A stretch of DNA of 32,881 bases from Cellulomonas sp. GTDB taxonomy: Bacteria > Actinomycetota > Actinomycetes > Actinomycetales > Cellulomonadaceae. Position numbers and translations under genes: made by a program. The stretch is from NCBI GenBank assembly GCA_031178625.1, contig JAPSIR010000012.1, forward strand, positions 1-32,881. The letters are read 5' to 3'. Below the pieces are notes generated by a model. That model did not search any database and was not told the DNA's origin. It was given only the letters and a program-made list of their open reading frames with translations. The stretch's first letter is position 1, and each line of letters starts with the position of its first letter. Shown piece by piece: positions 1 to 8,118 of this stretch.

Positions 1-1470
1 GTCGTCGTCGTCGGTCGTCCCGTCGTGGGTGCGCTCGGACGGCTCCACCCGCAGCTCGAGCCACGCGAGCCCGGGCAGGCGCATCTCGGCGCGCAGCCGC
101 AGCAGGCGTCCCGGCTCGAGCGCCTCGACCCGCCAGAAGTCGACGGCGTCGTCGAGCAGGAGCCGGCTGGGGTCGCGGCGGCCGCGGCGCAGGCCGGGCC
201 CGCCGACGACGCGGTCCAGCAGCCCGCGCACGCGCCACGCGAGCGACCACGAGAACCACCCGCGCTCGCCGCCGACGGCCTCGACGACCCGCCACAGCGC
301 CGCGGGGGAGGCGTCGACGTCGACGCGCCGCTCGTCGACGTAGAGCGAGCCACCGGCCCAGTCGGGGTCGGACGGCAGGGGGTCGCTGGGTGCCCCGGGG
401 ACGGCCGCCGAGGACCACCGCGTCGTGACGGCCGCCTCGCGGATGCGCGTGAGCGCGAGCCGCACGGCACGGTCGAACCCGATCAGCCCGCCAGGCGGGT
501 CGGGGACGTACCGCGCGACGTCGTGCTCGTCGCACACGACCTCGTGCACCAGCGACTCCACGAGCGGGCGCGCGAGCCCGCCGGGCACGGGCGTCACCAC
601 GGACACCCAGTGGCTCGACAGGCGCGGCGTGAGCACGGGCACGCCGACGATCACCCGTCGGCGCAGCTCCGCGATCGCCGCGTAGCGCTGCATCATCTCG
701 CGGTAGGTGAGGACGTCGGGGCCGCCGATGTCGAAGGCGCGCGACACGTCGGCCGGCATCGCCGCCGACCCGACGAGGTAGCGCAGGACGTCCCGCACCG
801 CGATCGGCTGGATGCGGTTGTCGACCCACGTCGGCACCGTCATCGCCGGCAGCCGCTCGGTCAGGTAGCGCATCATCTCGAACGACGCGGACCCGGACCC
901 GAGGATCACGGCCGCGCGCAGCACGGTCGTCGGCACGCCGGACGCGAGCAGGATCTCGCCGACCTCGGTGCGCGACGCCAGGTGCGGCGACAGCACCTCG
1001 CCCGCGGGGTGCAGGCCCCCGAGGTAGACGATGCGGCCGACCCCCGCCTCGCGCGCGGCCTGCGCGAACGTCAGCGCGGTGCGGCGGTCGCGCTGCTCGA
1101 AGGAGGGGCCGGTCCCGAGGGAGTGGATGAGGTAGTAGGCGACGGACGTGCCGGTCAGCGCCGCCCGGATGCCGTCGAGGTCGGACGCGTCGCCCTCCAC
1201 GACCTCGACGTCGTCGTACCAGGGGCGTCCGCGCAGCCGGTCGGGATGGCGCGCGACCGCCCGCACCCGGTACCCGGCGGCCAGCAGCTCCGGCACGAGA
1301 CGCCCGCCGACGTAGCCCGTGACGCCGGTGACGGCCACGAGCGGGGCGTCGGGGCGCGGCCGCCCGTCCGGGCCGGTGCCGGGCACGAGCCCGTCGAGGG
1401 TCGCCGCGACGGGCTCCGGGGCGAGCCCGGGCCCGGTGGCCCCGTCCGGCGGGGCGTCGTCGTGCGTCAC
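1..1470 (-). CDS. NAD(P)-binding SDR/NmrA-type oxidoreductase with C-terminal DUF2867, 3' end cut by window
   Basis: About 490 codons are visible, reading leftward from a GTG at 1470 and still open at base 1, so the C-terminus is missing. After roughly 45 residues of low-complexity Pro/Gly/Asp sequence there is a Rossmann nucleotide-binding start (TGVTGYVGG, residues 48-56). An atypical SDR body follows, with YYLIHSLGTG and an EMMRYLTERLP stretch. From about residue 370 the sequence resembles the DUF2867 family (WRVVEAVGGERGWFSWSLAW and following), a known partner of such domains in actinobacteria. The substrate is unknown; it is probably a cytosolic redox enzyme or an NAD(P)H-sensing protein. 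The start is uncertain because no clear ribosome binding site precedes 1470. It lies downstream of topoisomerase IB, separated by a hairpin at 1531-1550, and is probably a separate unit. Confidence 0.8.
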   Translation of the reverse strand, partial: MTHDDAPPDGATGPGLAPEPVAATLDGLVPGTGPDGRPRPDAPLVAVTGVTGYVGGRLVPELLAAGYRVRAVARHPDRLRGRPWYDDVEVVEGDASDLDGIRAALTGTSVAYYLIHSLGTGPSFEQRDRRTALTFAQAAREAGVGRIVYLGGLHPAGEVLSPHLASRTEVGEILLASGVPTTVLRAAVILGSGSASFEMMRYLTERLPAMTVPTWVDNRIQPIAVRDVLRYLVGSAAMPADVSRAFDIGGPDVLTYREMMQRYAAIAELRRRVIVGVPVLTPRLSSHWVSVVTPVPGGLARPLVESLVHEVVCDEHDVARYVPDPPGGLIGFDRAVRLALTRIREAAVTTRWSSAAVPGAPSDPLPSDPDWAGGSLYVDERRVDVDASPAALWRVVEAVGGERGWFSWSLAWRVRGLLDRVVGGPGLRRGRRDPSRLLLDDAVDFWRVEALEPGRLLRLRAEMRLPGLAWLELRVEPSERTHDGTTDDDD

Positions 1471-1530
1471 CCGGGCAGTCTGCGGCCGGGTCCCGGGCGC
1501 CGCACCCGGAACCGCTGCCGGTGCCGCGCC

Positions 1531-1550
1531 GGCCGACGCAGCCGTCGGCC
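1531..1550 (-). terminator. Candidate hairpin terminator after topoisomerase IB
   Basis: Perfect 8-bp inverted repeat GGCCGACG / CGTCGGCC with a 4-base loop, 20 bases past the stop codon of the topoisomerase gene. There is no T-tract, which is common for actinobacterial terminators. It could equally be an mRNA-stabilising hairpin. Confidence 0.45.
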
Positions 1551-1569
1551 CGTCATCTCGCCGGCCCTG

Positions 1570-2565
1570 TCAGCCCGTCAGCATCGCGAGCGTCCGCTTC
1601 TCGGCGACCGCCTGCGAGCGCGTCGGCGCGATGGTCTCGCCGCGCTCCCACAGCTCGACGACGCGCGGGTCCACGTACGACGCGCGCGCGACCGCCGGCG
1701 TGTTCCCCAGCTCCTCCGCGACGGCCTTGACGACGGTGGCGACCACGCGGCGCCGCCCGCGCTCGCTCGGCGGCGGGGGCCCCGCCTCGGCGAACCCGCG
1801 CGCGGCGAGCACCGTGGCGTGCCACGTGCGGAAGTCCTTGGGGGAGGCGTCGCCGAGCCGGTCCTTGACGTACGCGGCGACGTCGCTGCTCGTGACGTCG
1901 TGCCAGCCGGCGTCGTCGCGCCAGGCCAGCAGCTCGGGGCTCGGGTCCCGGCGGCGCAGCAGCGTGCGGCAGAGCTCGGCGACCACCTCGTCCTCGACCA
2001 CGGTGTCGCGCACCTGGCCGGACTTCGCGGGGAACACGAGGTGGACGGCGCCGGGGTCCGCGTCGTGCGCCGGGGCGAGCACCTGGACGTGCTCGCGCCG
2101 CAGGGTCGCCAGCCCGAACGAGCCGTTGCGGCGCGCGTACCCCTCGCCGCCGACGCGCAGGTACGCGCGGTCGAGCAGCCGGAACGCCAGGGCGAGCGCC
2201 TTGTCGCGCGGCATGCCGTCGAGCGCGAGGTCCGCCTTGACGCGCCGCCGCGCCGCGGGCAGCCGCCGGGCGACCTCGAGCACGTGGTCGTGCTTGAGCC
2301 GCGCGCGTCGCGCGTGCCACTGCTGGTGGTAGAGGTACTGGCGGCGCTGTGCGTCGTCGAACCCGGCCGCCTGGATGTGCCCGTTCGGCCACGGGCAGAT
2401 CCACACGTCCTTCCACGCGGGCGGGATCGCCAGCGTGCTCACGCGCTCGAGGTGCTCGGGGTCCTCGATGCGCCGGCGGTCGGCGTCGAGGTACACGAAC
2501 CCGCTGCCGGCCCGGCGTCGCGTCCAGCCGGGCTGGTCGATGCGCACACGTCGGAGCCGGACCAT
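1570..2565 (-). CDS. Type IB DNA topoisomerase
   Basis: A 331-residue enzyme that relaxes supercoils by cutting one strand through a 3'-phosphotyrosyl link. The N-terminal bacterial/poxvirus-type domain covers about residues 1-100 (IPPAWKDVWICPWPNGHIQA, 48-67) and the catalytic core about 100-331. Visible catalytic residues are Arg137 in YLRVG, Lys181 in FPAKSG, Arg246 in KDFRTWH, and the nucleophile Tyr297 in NTPAVARASYVDP. The length matches other bacterial IB enzymes. The reading frame is open a further 72 codons upstream, but that extension is Arg/Ser-rich and overlaps the thioesterase gene, so I chose the ATG at 2565, which begins the conserved MVRLRRVRIDQPGW sequence. It lies 73 bases behind the thioesterase gene on the same strand. 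Confidence 0.93.
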   Translation of the reverse strand: MVRLRRVRIDQPGWTRRRAGSGFVYLDADRRRIEDPEHLERVSTLAIPPAWKDVWICPWPNGHIQAAGFDDAQRRQYLYHQQWHARRARLKHDHVLEVARRLPAARRRVKADLALDGMPRDKALALAFRLLDRAYLRVGGEGYARRNGSFGLATLRREHVQVLAPAHDADPGAVHLVFPAKSGQVRDTVVEDEVVAELCRTLLRRRDPSPELLAWRDDAGWHDVTSSDVAAYVKDRLGDASPKDFRTWHATVLAARGFAEAGPPPPSERGRRRVVATVVKAVAEELGNTPAVARASYVDPRVVELWERGETIAPTRSQAVAEKRTLAMLTG

Positions 2566-2638
2566 GGCGGGAAGTCTCACCCGGCGCGGGCGGGCGCGCT
2601 CGTCGAGCGACGCCGCGCACGTCCGCCGCGGCCACGCG

Positions 2639-3523
2639 TCAGTCGGGCAGCCGGACCATGCCCTCCTGCGCGACCGACGCGACGAGCGTGCCGTCGCGCG
2701 TGAAGACCCGGGCGGCACCGAGCCCGCGCCCGCCCTGCGCGCTCGGCGTCGACTGCACGTACAGCAGCCAGTCGTCGACACGCACGTCGCGGTGCCACCA
2801 CATGGCGTGGTCGAGGCTCGCCATCGACAGCCCGGGCGTCACCCACGACCGGCCGGCGCGGCGCAGGACCGGCTCGAGCATCACCTGGTCGCAGGCGTAC
2901 GCGAGCAGGGCGCGGTGCAGCAGCCGGTCGTCGGGCAGGGGACGGCGCGAGCGCATCCACACCATCTGGCGGCCGACGCCGGGGTCCCGGTCGGGACGCA
3001 GGTAGAGCGAGCCGCCGACGTGCCGGACGTCGAAGGCCGCCTCCTGGGTCCAGAACTTCGCGACGGGGTGGTCGATGCCGCCGAGCTGGTCGAGGGCCGA
3101 GACGACGTCCTCGGGCGCGGGCACGTCCGCCGGCATCCCCTCGGCGTAGTCGGTCCCGGGCTGCTCCTCCTGGAACGACGCGATCATCGAGAGGATCGGC
3201 TGGCCGTCCTGGAGCGCGTGGGTGCGCCGCGCCGTGAACGACCGCCCGTCGCGCAGCCGCTCGACCGTCAGCGCGATCGGCTTCGTCACGTCGCCGGGGC
3301 GCAGGAAGTACCCGTGCAGCGAGTGCGGCAGCCGGTCGGCGGCGACCGTGCGGCCCGCGGCGAGCAGCGCCTGCGCGAGCACCTGCCCGCCGAACACGCG
3401 TCCGCCCGGCTGGGCGAGGCTCGTCGCGTGGAACAGGTCGGGCGTCTGGTCGTCGGCGGCGACGTCGAGGACGCGCAGGACGGCGGCCGTGGGGTCGTCG
3501 GTGCCGGCGGTGGGGTCGGTCAT
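2639..3523 (-). CDS. tesB: Acyl-CoA thioesterase II (TesB family)
   Basis: A 294-residue double-hotdog thioesterase that hydrolyses acyl-CoA to free fatty acid and CoA in the cytosol. The first hotdog domain covers about 25-120 (GRVFGGQVLAQAL, SLHGYFLRPGD) and the second about 155-292. The Asp-Thr-Gln catalytic set of the family is in place: Asp238 in SLDHAMWWH, Thr259 in YVQSTPSAQ and Gln286 in VASVAQEGM. Length is normal. It starts 16 bases behind the globin stop codon, so the two are probably cotranscribed, although no shared role is obvious. The ATG at 3523 is the first start after the globin gene; its ribosome binding site is weak. Confidence 0.94.
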   Translation of the reverse strand: MTDPTAGTDDPTAAVLRVLDVAADDQTPDLFHATSLAQPGGRVFGGQVLAQALLAAGRTVAADRLPHSLHGYFLRPGDVTKPIALTVERLRDGRSFTARRTHALQDGQPILSMIASFQEEQPGTDYAEGMPADVPAPEDVVSALDQLGGIDHPVAKFWTQEAAFDVRHVGGSLYLRPDRDPGVGRQMVWMRSRRPLPDDRLLHRALLAYACDQVMLEPVLRRAGRSWVTPGLSMASLDHAMWWHRDVRVDDWLLYVQSTPSAQGGRGLGAARVFTRDGTLVASVAQEGMVRLPD

Positions 3524-3539
3524 GGCGGCGGTGGTCCCG

Positions 3540-3923
3540 TCAGTCCTCGAACGTGTTCAGCATGGAGAAGGCGGCGCGCTCGAGGTAGTCCCACAGCTGC
3601 GCGCGGTGCAGCGGGGCGAGGTCGAGGCTGTCGACGGCGGTGCGCATGTGCGCCAGCCAGCGGTCGCGCGCGTCCGGGTTGACCTTGTACGGCGCGTGCC
3701 GCATCCGCAGCCGCGGGTGGCCGCGCTGCTCGGAGTAGGTGGTCGGCCCGCCCCAGTACTGCTCGAGGAAGAGGGTGAGCCGCTCGGCGGCGGGGCCGAG
3801 GTCCTCCTCGGGGTACATGGGCTTGAGCACCGGGTCCTCGGCGACGCCGCGGTAGAACTCGTCGACGAGCCGGACGAAGGTCGCGTGCCCGCCGACGGCC
3901 TCGTAGAAGGAGTCGGCTCTCAC
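3540..3923 (-). CDS. glbO: Group II truncated hemoglobin (GlbO type)
   Basis: A 127-residue 2-on-2 globin closely resembling mycobacterial trHbO by eye. It binds heme and O2; proposed roles include oxygen handling and detoxification of NO or peroxide. Seen in the sequence: Tyr24 (B10), Tyr37 (CD1, in MYPEEDL), the family block [10 protein letters not shown], proximal His76 in [11 protein letters not shown], and Trp89 at G8 (RWLAHM). Earlier starts exist at 3938 (GTG) and 3932 (ATG). I prefer the GTG at 3923 because GAGG sits 9 bases before it and the protein then begins like the mycobacterial one (xxxSFYxAVGG). It lies downstream of ptsI on the same strand, with about 97 bases between, and just upstream of tesB. 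Confidence 0.95.
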   Translation of the reverse strand: MRADSFYEAVGGHATFVRLVDEFYRGVAEDPVLKPMYPEEDLGPAAERLTLFLEQYWGGPTTYSEQRGHPRLRMRHAPYKVNPDARDRWLAHMRTAVDSLDLAPLHRAQLWDYLERAAFSMLNTFED

Positions 3924-3980
3924 GCCGCCCATCCTCACACGCGCGGACCGGCGGCCGGCCCGTGCCCGCCGGCGCCGCGG

Positions 3981-3997
3981 CGCACGTCACACGTGCG
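3981..3997. terminator. Dyad CGCACGT-N3-ACGTGCG downstream of ptsI
   Basis: A 7-bp perfect inverted repeat with a 3-base centre, 24 bases beyond the ptsI stop and upstream of the globin gene. It may end ptsI transcription or be a regulator site for the globin gene. The same CGCACGT/ACGTGCG half-sites recur with a 1-base centre at 5954-5968 on the other side of ptsI. Confidence 0.3.
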
Positions 3998-4020
3998 GCG
4001 GTCGGTCGCGGTGCCCGCGG

Positions 4021-5706
4021 TCACAGCCCGAGCTCGTCGAGCACGGGCAGCTCGCGGCGGACGACCGAGCGGGCGTGGTCCGCACCGGGCGACGTCACCG
4101 CGAGCCGCGCGAGGCGGCGGCACTCGTCCCACGTCGTCGCACCCAGCACCGCCGCGACGTCGGGGAGCGCGCGCGGCGTCATCGACAGCGAGGTGACGCC
4201 GAGGCCGACGAGGACGACGGCGAGCGCCGGGTCGGCGGCGGCCTCGCCGCAGACGCCCACCGCGCGCCCCTGCGCCGCACCGCCCTGCGCGGTCGCCTCG
4301 ACCAGCCGCAGCACGGCCGGCTGCCACGCGTCGGACAGGCGCGCGACGGCCCCGAGCAACCGGTCCGCGGCCATCGTGTACTGCGTCAGGTCGTTGGTCC
4401 CGACGCTGGCGAAGGCGGCGTGGGCGAGCATCGGCGCCGCGAGGAGGGCGGCGCTCGGCACCTCCACCATGATCCCCGCGGTGCCGAGCCCGTGCCGGGC
4501 GCACGCGGCGACGAACATCTCCGTCTCGTCCACGGTGGCGACCATCGGCGCCATGACCCACGTCGTCGTGCCCGGGTGCTCCGCCGCGGCGCGCGCGATC
4601 GCCGTCAGCTGGTCCTCGAGCACGTGCGGGTGCGTCTCGGCGACGCGCAGGCCGCGCACGCCGAGGGCGGGGTTCGCCTCCGGCGCCGCGCGCAGGAACG
4701 GCAGCGGCTTGTCGGCCCCCGCGTCGAGGGTGCGCACGACGACCTTGCGGCCGGCGAACGCGGCCAGCACCCGCCCGTACGCGGCGACCTGCTCGTCGAC
4801 GGTCGGCGCCTCCGTCCGGTCCAGGAACGCGAACTCCGTGCGGAACAGACCCACGCCCTGGGCGCCGGACGCGGCTGCACCCTCCGCCTCCGCGGGGTCG
4901 CCGACGTTCGCGAGCAGCTCGACGCGCCGCCCGTCGGCGGTCCGGCCGTCCCCGTCGAACGTGCGGACGGCCGCCGCGAGCGCCCGCACGCGCTCGACCG
5001 CGTCGGCCGACGGGTCGAGCGTCACCGTCCCGGACGCGCCGTCGACGAGGAGGGTCGTGCCCTCCGCGACGTCCGCGGCGCCGGCGGCCGCGACGACGGC
5101 GGGGATGCCGCGCGCGCGGGCGAGGATCGCCGTGTGCGACGTCGGGCCGCCGGCCGCCGTGACGACGGCGAGCACGCGCGCCGGGTCGAGCGTCGCGGTG
5201 AGGGCGGGTGCGAGGTCGTGCGCGACGAGCACGTACGGGTGCGGGCGGGCCGGCAGACCGGGGGCGGGGCGGCCCGTGAGGCGGGCGACGAGCCGGTCGC
5301 GCACGTCGACGATGTCCCGGACGCGCTCCGCCATGTACCCACCGAGCTCGGCGAGCTGCGCCGCCACGGCGTCCGCGGCCTCCCACACCGCGCGCTCGGG
5401 GACGAGGTGCTCGGCGCGCACGCGCTCCTGCGCGTCGGCGACGAGCGACGGGTCGGCCGCCATCGCCGCCGTGGCGAACAGCAGGGCGGCGCTCGCGCCG
5501 TCGGCGGCCTCCGCGGCGGCGTCGAGCTCGGCGCGCACGGCGTCCGCCGCCGCGGCGACGCGCCCGGCGGCGGCCTCGGTGTCCGCGCCCGGCGGGAGGC
5601 GGCGTCCGGCCGGCGGCTCGGCGACGGGGTCGGGCAGGTGCGCCGCGGGTGCGACGGCCCGGCCGGGGCTCACGCCGATGCCGGTGACGACGGACGTGCT
5701 GCCCAC
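4021..5706 (-). CDS. ptsI: PTS enzyme I (phosphoenolpyruvate-protein phosphotransferase)
   Basis: A 561-residue cytosolic enzyme that takes phosphate from PEP and passes it to HPr, the first step of all sugar PTS uptake. The N-terminal phospho-His/HPr-binding half carries the active His191 in GGPTSHTAILARARGIP. The C-terminal PEP-binding barrel shows GVGLFRTEFAFLD (284-296), FASVGTNDLTQYTMAADR (432-449) and the acid-base Cys486 in GVCGEAAADP. Length and domain order are normal. The frame is open further upstream to 6039, but that part is low-complexity. The GTG at 5706 has a strong GAGGAGG about 6 bases before it and begins the conserved VTGIGVSPGRAVAPA start. No HPr gene is in the window. 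It is divergent from the EIIB/EIIA genes. Confidence 0.96.
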   Translation of the reverse strand: MGSTSVVTGIGVSPGRAVAPAAHLPDPVAEPPAGRRLPPGADTEAAAGRVAAAADAVRAELDAAAEAADGASAALLFATAAMAADPSLVADAQERVRAEHLVPERAVWEAADAVAAQLAELGGYMAERVRDIVDVRDRLVARLTGRPAPGLPARPHPYVLVAHDLAPALTATLDPARVLAVVTAAGGPTSHTAILARARGIPAVVAAAGAADVAEGTTLLVDGASGTVTLDPSADAVERVRALAAAVRTFDGDGRTADGRRVELLANVGDPAEAEGAAASGAQGVGLFRTEFAFLDRTEAPTVDEQVAAYGRVLAAFAGRKVVVRTLDAGADKPLPFLRAAPEANPALGVRGLRVAETHPHVLEDQLTAIARAAAEHPGTTTWVMAPMVATVDETEMFVAACARHGLGTAGIMVEVPSAALLAAPMLAHAAFASVGTNDLTQYTMAADRLLGAVARLSDAWQPAVLRLVEATAQGGAAQGRAVGVCGEAAADPALAVVLVGLGVTSLSMTPRALPDVAAVLGATTWDECRRLARLAVTSPGADHARSVVRRELPVLDELGL

Positions 5707-5772
5707 GCGTGCCTCCTCGCTCCTCACCGCGGTGCGCCGGACGGCGGGCGGGGCCCGGGTGCGGCGACGCAC

Positions 5773-5796
5773 CGCACCGACGACGGCGTCGGTGCG
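5773..5796. repeat. 10-bp perfect inverted repeat in the ptsI leader/promoter
   Basis: Arms at 5773-5782 and 5787-5796 with loop ACGG. It may be an operator or a leader-RNA hairpin for ptsI; nothing in the sequence decides between these. Confidence 0.45.
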
Positions 5797-5953
5797 TGGG
5801 CAGTCTGTCGCGGACCGCCCCGGACGTGCCAGCGCCGACACGCGGGCCGCACCGCCGCACGGGGCCGCGGAGCACGCGTCGGAGCCGTGCGCCACGGACG
5901 AAGGGCCGGACCGGTGGGTGCACGCCCGGCGACGGCGGTAGCCTGGACGTGCA

Positions 5954-5968
5954 CGCACGTGACGTGCG
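5954..5968. promoter_or_regulatory. Candidate operator CGCACGTGACGTGCG at the EIIB transcription start
   Basis: A 7-1-7 perfect palindrome placed 10 bases after the TAGCCT box (5939-5944), that is, over the expected transcription start of the EIIB/EIIA unit. A repressor bound here would block initiation. No regulator gene is adjacent, so the binding protein is unknown. Confidence 0.35.
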
Positions 5969-6026
5969 CCCGCGCCGAGGCGGTGCGCGGGGCGTGCGGC
6001 ACGCGACGACCCGTGGGGAGAACCAC

Positions 6027-6257
6027 TTGAGCAAGGCACAGCAGATCCTGGCCGCCCTGGGCGGGGAGACCAACGTGGTCGACCTCGAGCCCTGCATCAC
6101 GCGGCTGCGGGTCGAGGTGGGCGACGCGGAGCTGGTCGACGAGGCCGCGCTCAAGGCGAGCGGCGCCTTCGGCGTCGTGCGCTCGGGCCACGTCGTCCAG
6201 GTGATCGTCGGCCCGGAGGCCGACAACCTCGCGGCCGAGCTCGACACGCTGCGCTGA
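6027..6257 (+). CDS. PTS glucose/N-acetylglucosamine-family EIIB, stand-alone
   Basis: A 76-residue single-domain EIIB. It carries phosphate from EIIA to the sugar during uptake through a membrane EIIC partner. The phosphorylated Cys23 lies in VDLEPCITRLRVEV, the signature of the glucose family, and GAFGVVRSGHVVQVIVGPEA closes the domain. I chose the TTG at 6027 because GGGGAG stands 7-12 bases before it and LSKAQQILAALGG is the normal start of the domain. The longer open frame upstream is antisense to the ptsI leader. It is followed 31 bases later by the EIIA gene. No EIIC gene is nearby, so the membrane subunit must be encoded elsewhere. Confidence 0.92.
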   Translation: MSKAQQILAALGGETNVVDLEPCITRLRVEVGDAELVDEAALKASGAFGVVRSGHVVQVIVGPEADNLAAELDTLR

Positions 6258-6288
6258 CCAGGTCGGCACGGACGACGGCGCCGGGGGC

Positions 6289-6765
6289 GTGGGAGTGACC
6301 ACCGTCCGGCTGGTCAGCCCCGTGCCCGGGGTCGTGCGCGCCCTGGCGGACGTGCCGGACCCGGTGTTCGCCGAGCAGATGGTCGGGCCCGGCGTCGCGG
6401 TCGAGCCCGACGCCGTCGCCCGCATGGAGGTCGTCGCCCCGTGCGACGGCGTCATCGGCTCGCTGCACCCCCACGCCGTGGCGCTGGAGCTCGGTGACGA
6501 GAGCGCGGTGCTCGTGCACGTCGGCATCGACACCGTCGGCCTCGGCGGTGCCGGCTTCACGGTGCACGTCGAGCGCGGGCAGCGCGTGCGCACCGGCGAG
6601 CGCCTGCTGACGTGGTCGCCCGTCGACGTGGCCGCCGCGGGCCTCGCGACCGTGTGCCCCCTCGTCGTCCTGCAGGGCGATCCCGCGACGCTCACGCGCC
6701 TCGTGGCGGAGGGCGGACGCGTCGAGGCCGGCGCGCCGCTCCTCGACTGGACGCCCGCGGGCTGA
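6289..6765 (+). CDS. PTS glucose-family EIIA (Crr-like)
   Basis: A 158-residue soluble EIIA that receives phosphate from HPr and hands it to EIIB. Seen: VFAEQMVGPGVAVEP (26-40), VVAPCDGVIGSLHPHAVAL (48-66) with the supporting His62, and the phosphorylated His77 in VLVHVGIDTVGLGG. Length equals free-standing EIIA(Glc) proteins. The GTG at 6289 and the GTG at 6295 are both possible starts; the G-rich stretch just before them can serve as a ribosome binding site for either. It is probably cotranscribed with the EIIB gene. Together with ptsI next door this is most of a sugar phosphorelay without HPr or the transporter. Whether it serves glucose or N-acetylglucosamine cannot be told from the sequence. 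Confidence 0.93.
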   Translation: MGVTTVRLVSPVPGVVRALADVPDPVFAEQMVGPGVAVEPDAVARMEVVAPCDGVIGSLHPHAVALELGDESAVLVHVGIDTVGLGGAGFTVHVERGQRVRTGERLLTWSPVDVAAAGLATVCPLVVLQGDPATLTRLVAEGGRVEAGAPLLDWTPAG

Positions 6766-6784
6766 GCCCGCCCACGGCACGGCC

Positions 6785-6809
6785 GGCGGGACCTCCCCAC
6801 GATCCCGCC
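6785..6809 (+). terminator. Candidate terminator after the EIIA gene
   Basis: 7-bp inverted repeat GGCGGGA / TCCCGCC with an 11-base loop, 20 bases after the EIIA stop and between convergent genes. More GC-rich dyads follow up to 6870. There is no T-tract. Confidence 0.4.
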
Positions 6810-6885
6810 GCACGTCGGCCGCACGGGCGACGCACGGCCGGTGCACGGCCCCACCCGTCGAGGGACAGAGCCGTGCGCCGCCGCG

Positions 6886-8118
6886 TCAGGCCCCGCGCTG
6901 CCGGTCGGGGTCCGGGTGCACCGCGTCGTGGACCGGCGTGTCGTGCGGGTCGCGGGTCTCCTGCACCGCGGCCGGGTCGGCGTCGCGGCGTCCGCCGCCG
7001 TCGGGTGTCTCCGCCGGCGTGCCGGTCGCGGCCGGCGTCGCGTCCGGCGTCGTCCCGACCTCGACCGGCGCGGCCGCGCCGTCCACCTCCGCCCGGTGCG
7101 CCGCGAGCAGGTCCCGCTGGCCGCCGAGCGGGATCCCCGCCTCGGTGAGCCGGCGCCGCACGGCGGCCCGCAGGTGCCGGCCGACCTCCCAGTGCTTGCC
7201 CGGCTCGGTGCGCACGCTCAGCTTCACGGTCACGGCCTCGGCGCTCAGCCGCTCGGCGCCCGTGATCGTCGCGGAGCCCTGCACGAAGGCGCCGACGACC
7301 GGCTCGGCGGCGACCTCGGCCGCGGCCTGCTCGAGCACGCCGCGGACCTCGTCGAGGTCGGCGAAGTAGTCGACGTCGAGCTCGACCGTCGCCGTGCCGA
7401 AGCCCTGCGTCTTGTTGCCGACCCGCAGCATCGACCCGTTCGGCACGTACCAGAGGGTGCCGTCGCCGTCGCGGATCTTCGTCACGCGGAGCGCGACGGC
7501 CTCGACGGTCCCGCTGGCCGGACCGACGTCGATGACGTCGCCCACGCCGTACTGGTCCTCCAGCAGCATGAACAGCCCGGACAGGAAGTCCTTGACGAGC
7601 GCCTGCGCGCCGAACCCGACGGCGACGCCGACGATGCCGGCGGACGCGATGAGCGGCGCGATGTTGACCCCGAGCTGGTCGAGGACGAGGACGACCGTGA
7701 TGGACCCGACGACGACCGACGCCGTGCTGCGGAGCACCGACCCGATCGTGCGCGCACGCTGCGTGCGACGTGCGGCTGCGACCGGGGTCGCACGCTGCAG
7801 CACCGAGCGCACCTCGGCGCCGCCGAGCGGCTTCAGCACGCCGCGCTCGAGCAACGACTCGCCCTTGGCGATGTGGTCGGTGACCGTGCCGATGAGGCGG
7901 CGCAGGAGCGCGAGCACGAGCGCCCCGACCGCGAGGATGACGACGACCCGGAGCGGCAGGCCGACGAACCAGCTCCAGAAGGCGTCCCACCACGCGCCCA
8001 CGTCGAACCGCTCGTCGGGCGGCGGCACCTGGGGGAGGAGCGTGCTGTGGTCCGTCGGCTCGCCGGTCGACGTGGGCGCCGACGGCGCGGCGGCGGCCGT
8101 CAGGAGCGCGGCCGTCAT
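6886..8118 (-). CDS. Small-conductance mechanosensitive channel (MscS family)
   Basis: A 410-residue inner-membrane channel that opens under membrane tension to release solutes on hypo-osmotic shock. Membrane segments are at about 54-73, 131-150 and 152-175; the last is the pore helix, with the Gly/Ala-rich pattern SAGIVGVAVGFGAQALVKDFLSG and then MLLEDQYGVGDVIDVG. The cytosolic beta domain follows (DGTLWYVPNGSMLRVGNKTQG), then the C-terminal alpha/beta domain. The last 60 residues form a Pro/Thr/Asp-rich tail not needed by the family. The ATG at 8118 overlaps the stop of the upstream peptidase gene (ATGA), so translation is probably coupled. The upstream open frame is a shadow of that gene. 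Confidence 0.92.
   Translation of the reverse strand: MTAALLTAAAAPSAPTSTGEPTDHSTLLPQVPPPDERFDVGAWWDAFWSWFVGLPLRVVVILAVGALVLALLRRLIGTVTDHIAKGESLLERGVLKPLGGAEVRSVLQRATPVAAARRTQRARTIGSVLRSTASVVVGSITVVLVLDQLGVNIAPLIASAGIVGVAVGFGAQALVKDFLSGLFMLLEDQYGVGDVIDVGPASGTVEAVALRVTKIRDGDGTLWYVPNGSMLRVGNKTQGFGTATVELDVDYFADLDEVRGVLEQAAAEVAAEPVVGAFVQGSATITGAERLSAEAVTVKLSVRTEPGKHWEVGRHLRAAVRRRLTEAGIPLGGQRDLLAAHRAEVDGAAAPVEVGTTPDATPAATGTPAETPDGGGRRDADPAAVQETRDPHDTPVHDAVHPDPDRQRGA

Larger units (their letters stand above)
5707..6026. promoter_or_regulatory. Divergent ptsI / EIIB promoter region (320 bp, no gene)
   Basis: I see no credible coding sequence here. It holds a 10-bp perfect hairpin at 5773-5796 (CGCACCGACG / CGTCGGTGCG, 4-base loop), about 67-90 bases before the ptsI start. 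On the EIIB side there is a TAGCCT -10-like box at 5939-5944, followed immediately by the palindrome at 5954-5968. The EIIB gene has a real ribosome binding site and an mRNA leader of about 75 bases. The distance between the two elements allows separate control of the two directions. Confidence 0.5.

Noticed and set aside
25-2703. Open frame of 892 codons on the plus strand
   Set aside because: Antisense to the SDR and topoisomerase genes; Arg/Pro/His-rich low-complexity sequence typical of GC-rich shadow frames.
5709-6026. N-terminal extension of EIIB by 106 codons
   Set aside because: Divergent promoter DNA; a good ribosome binding site and the normal domain start are at TTG 6027.
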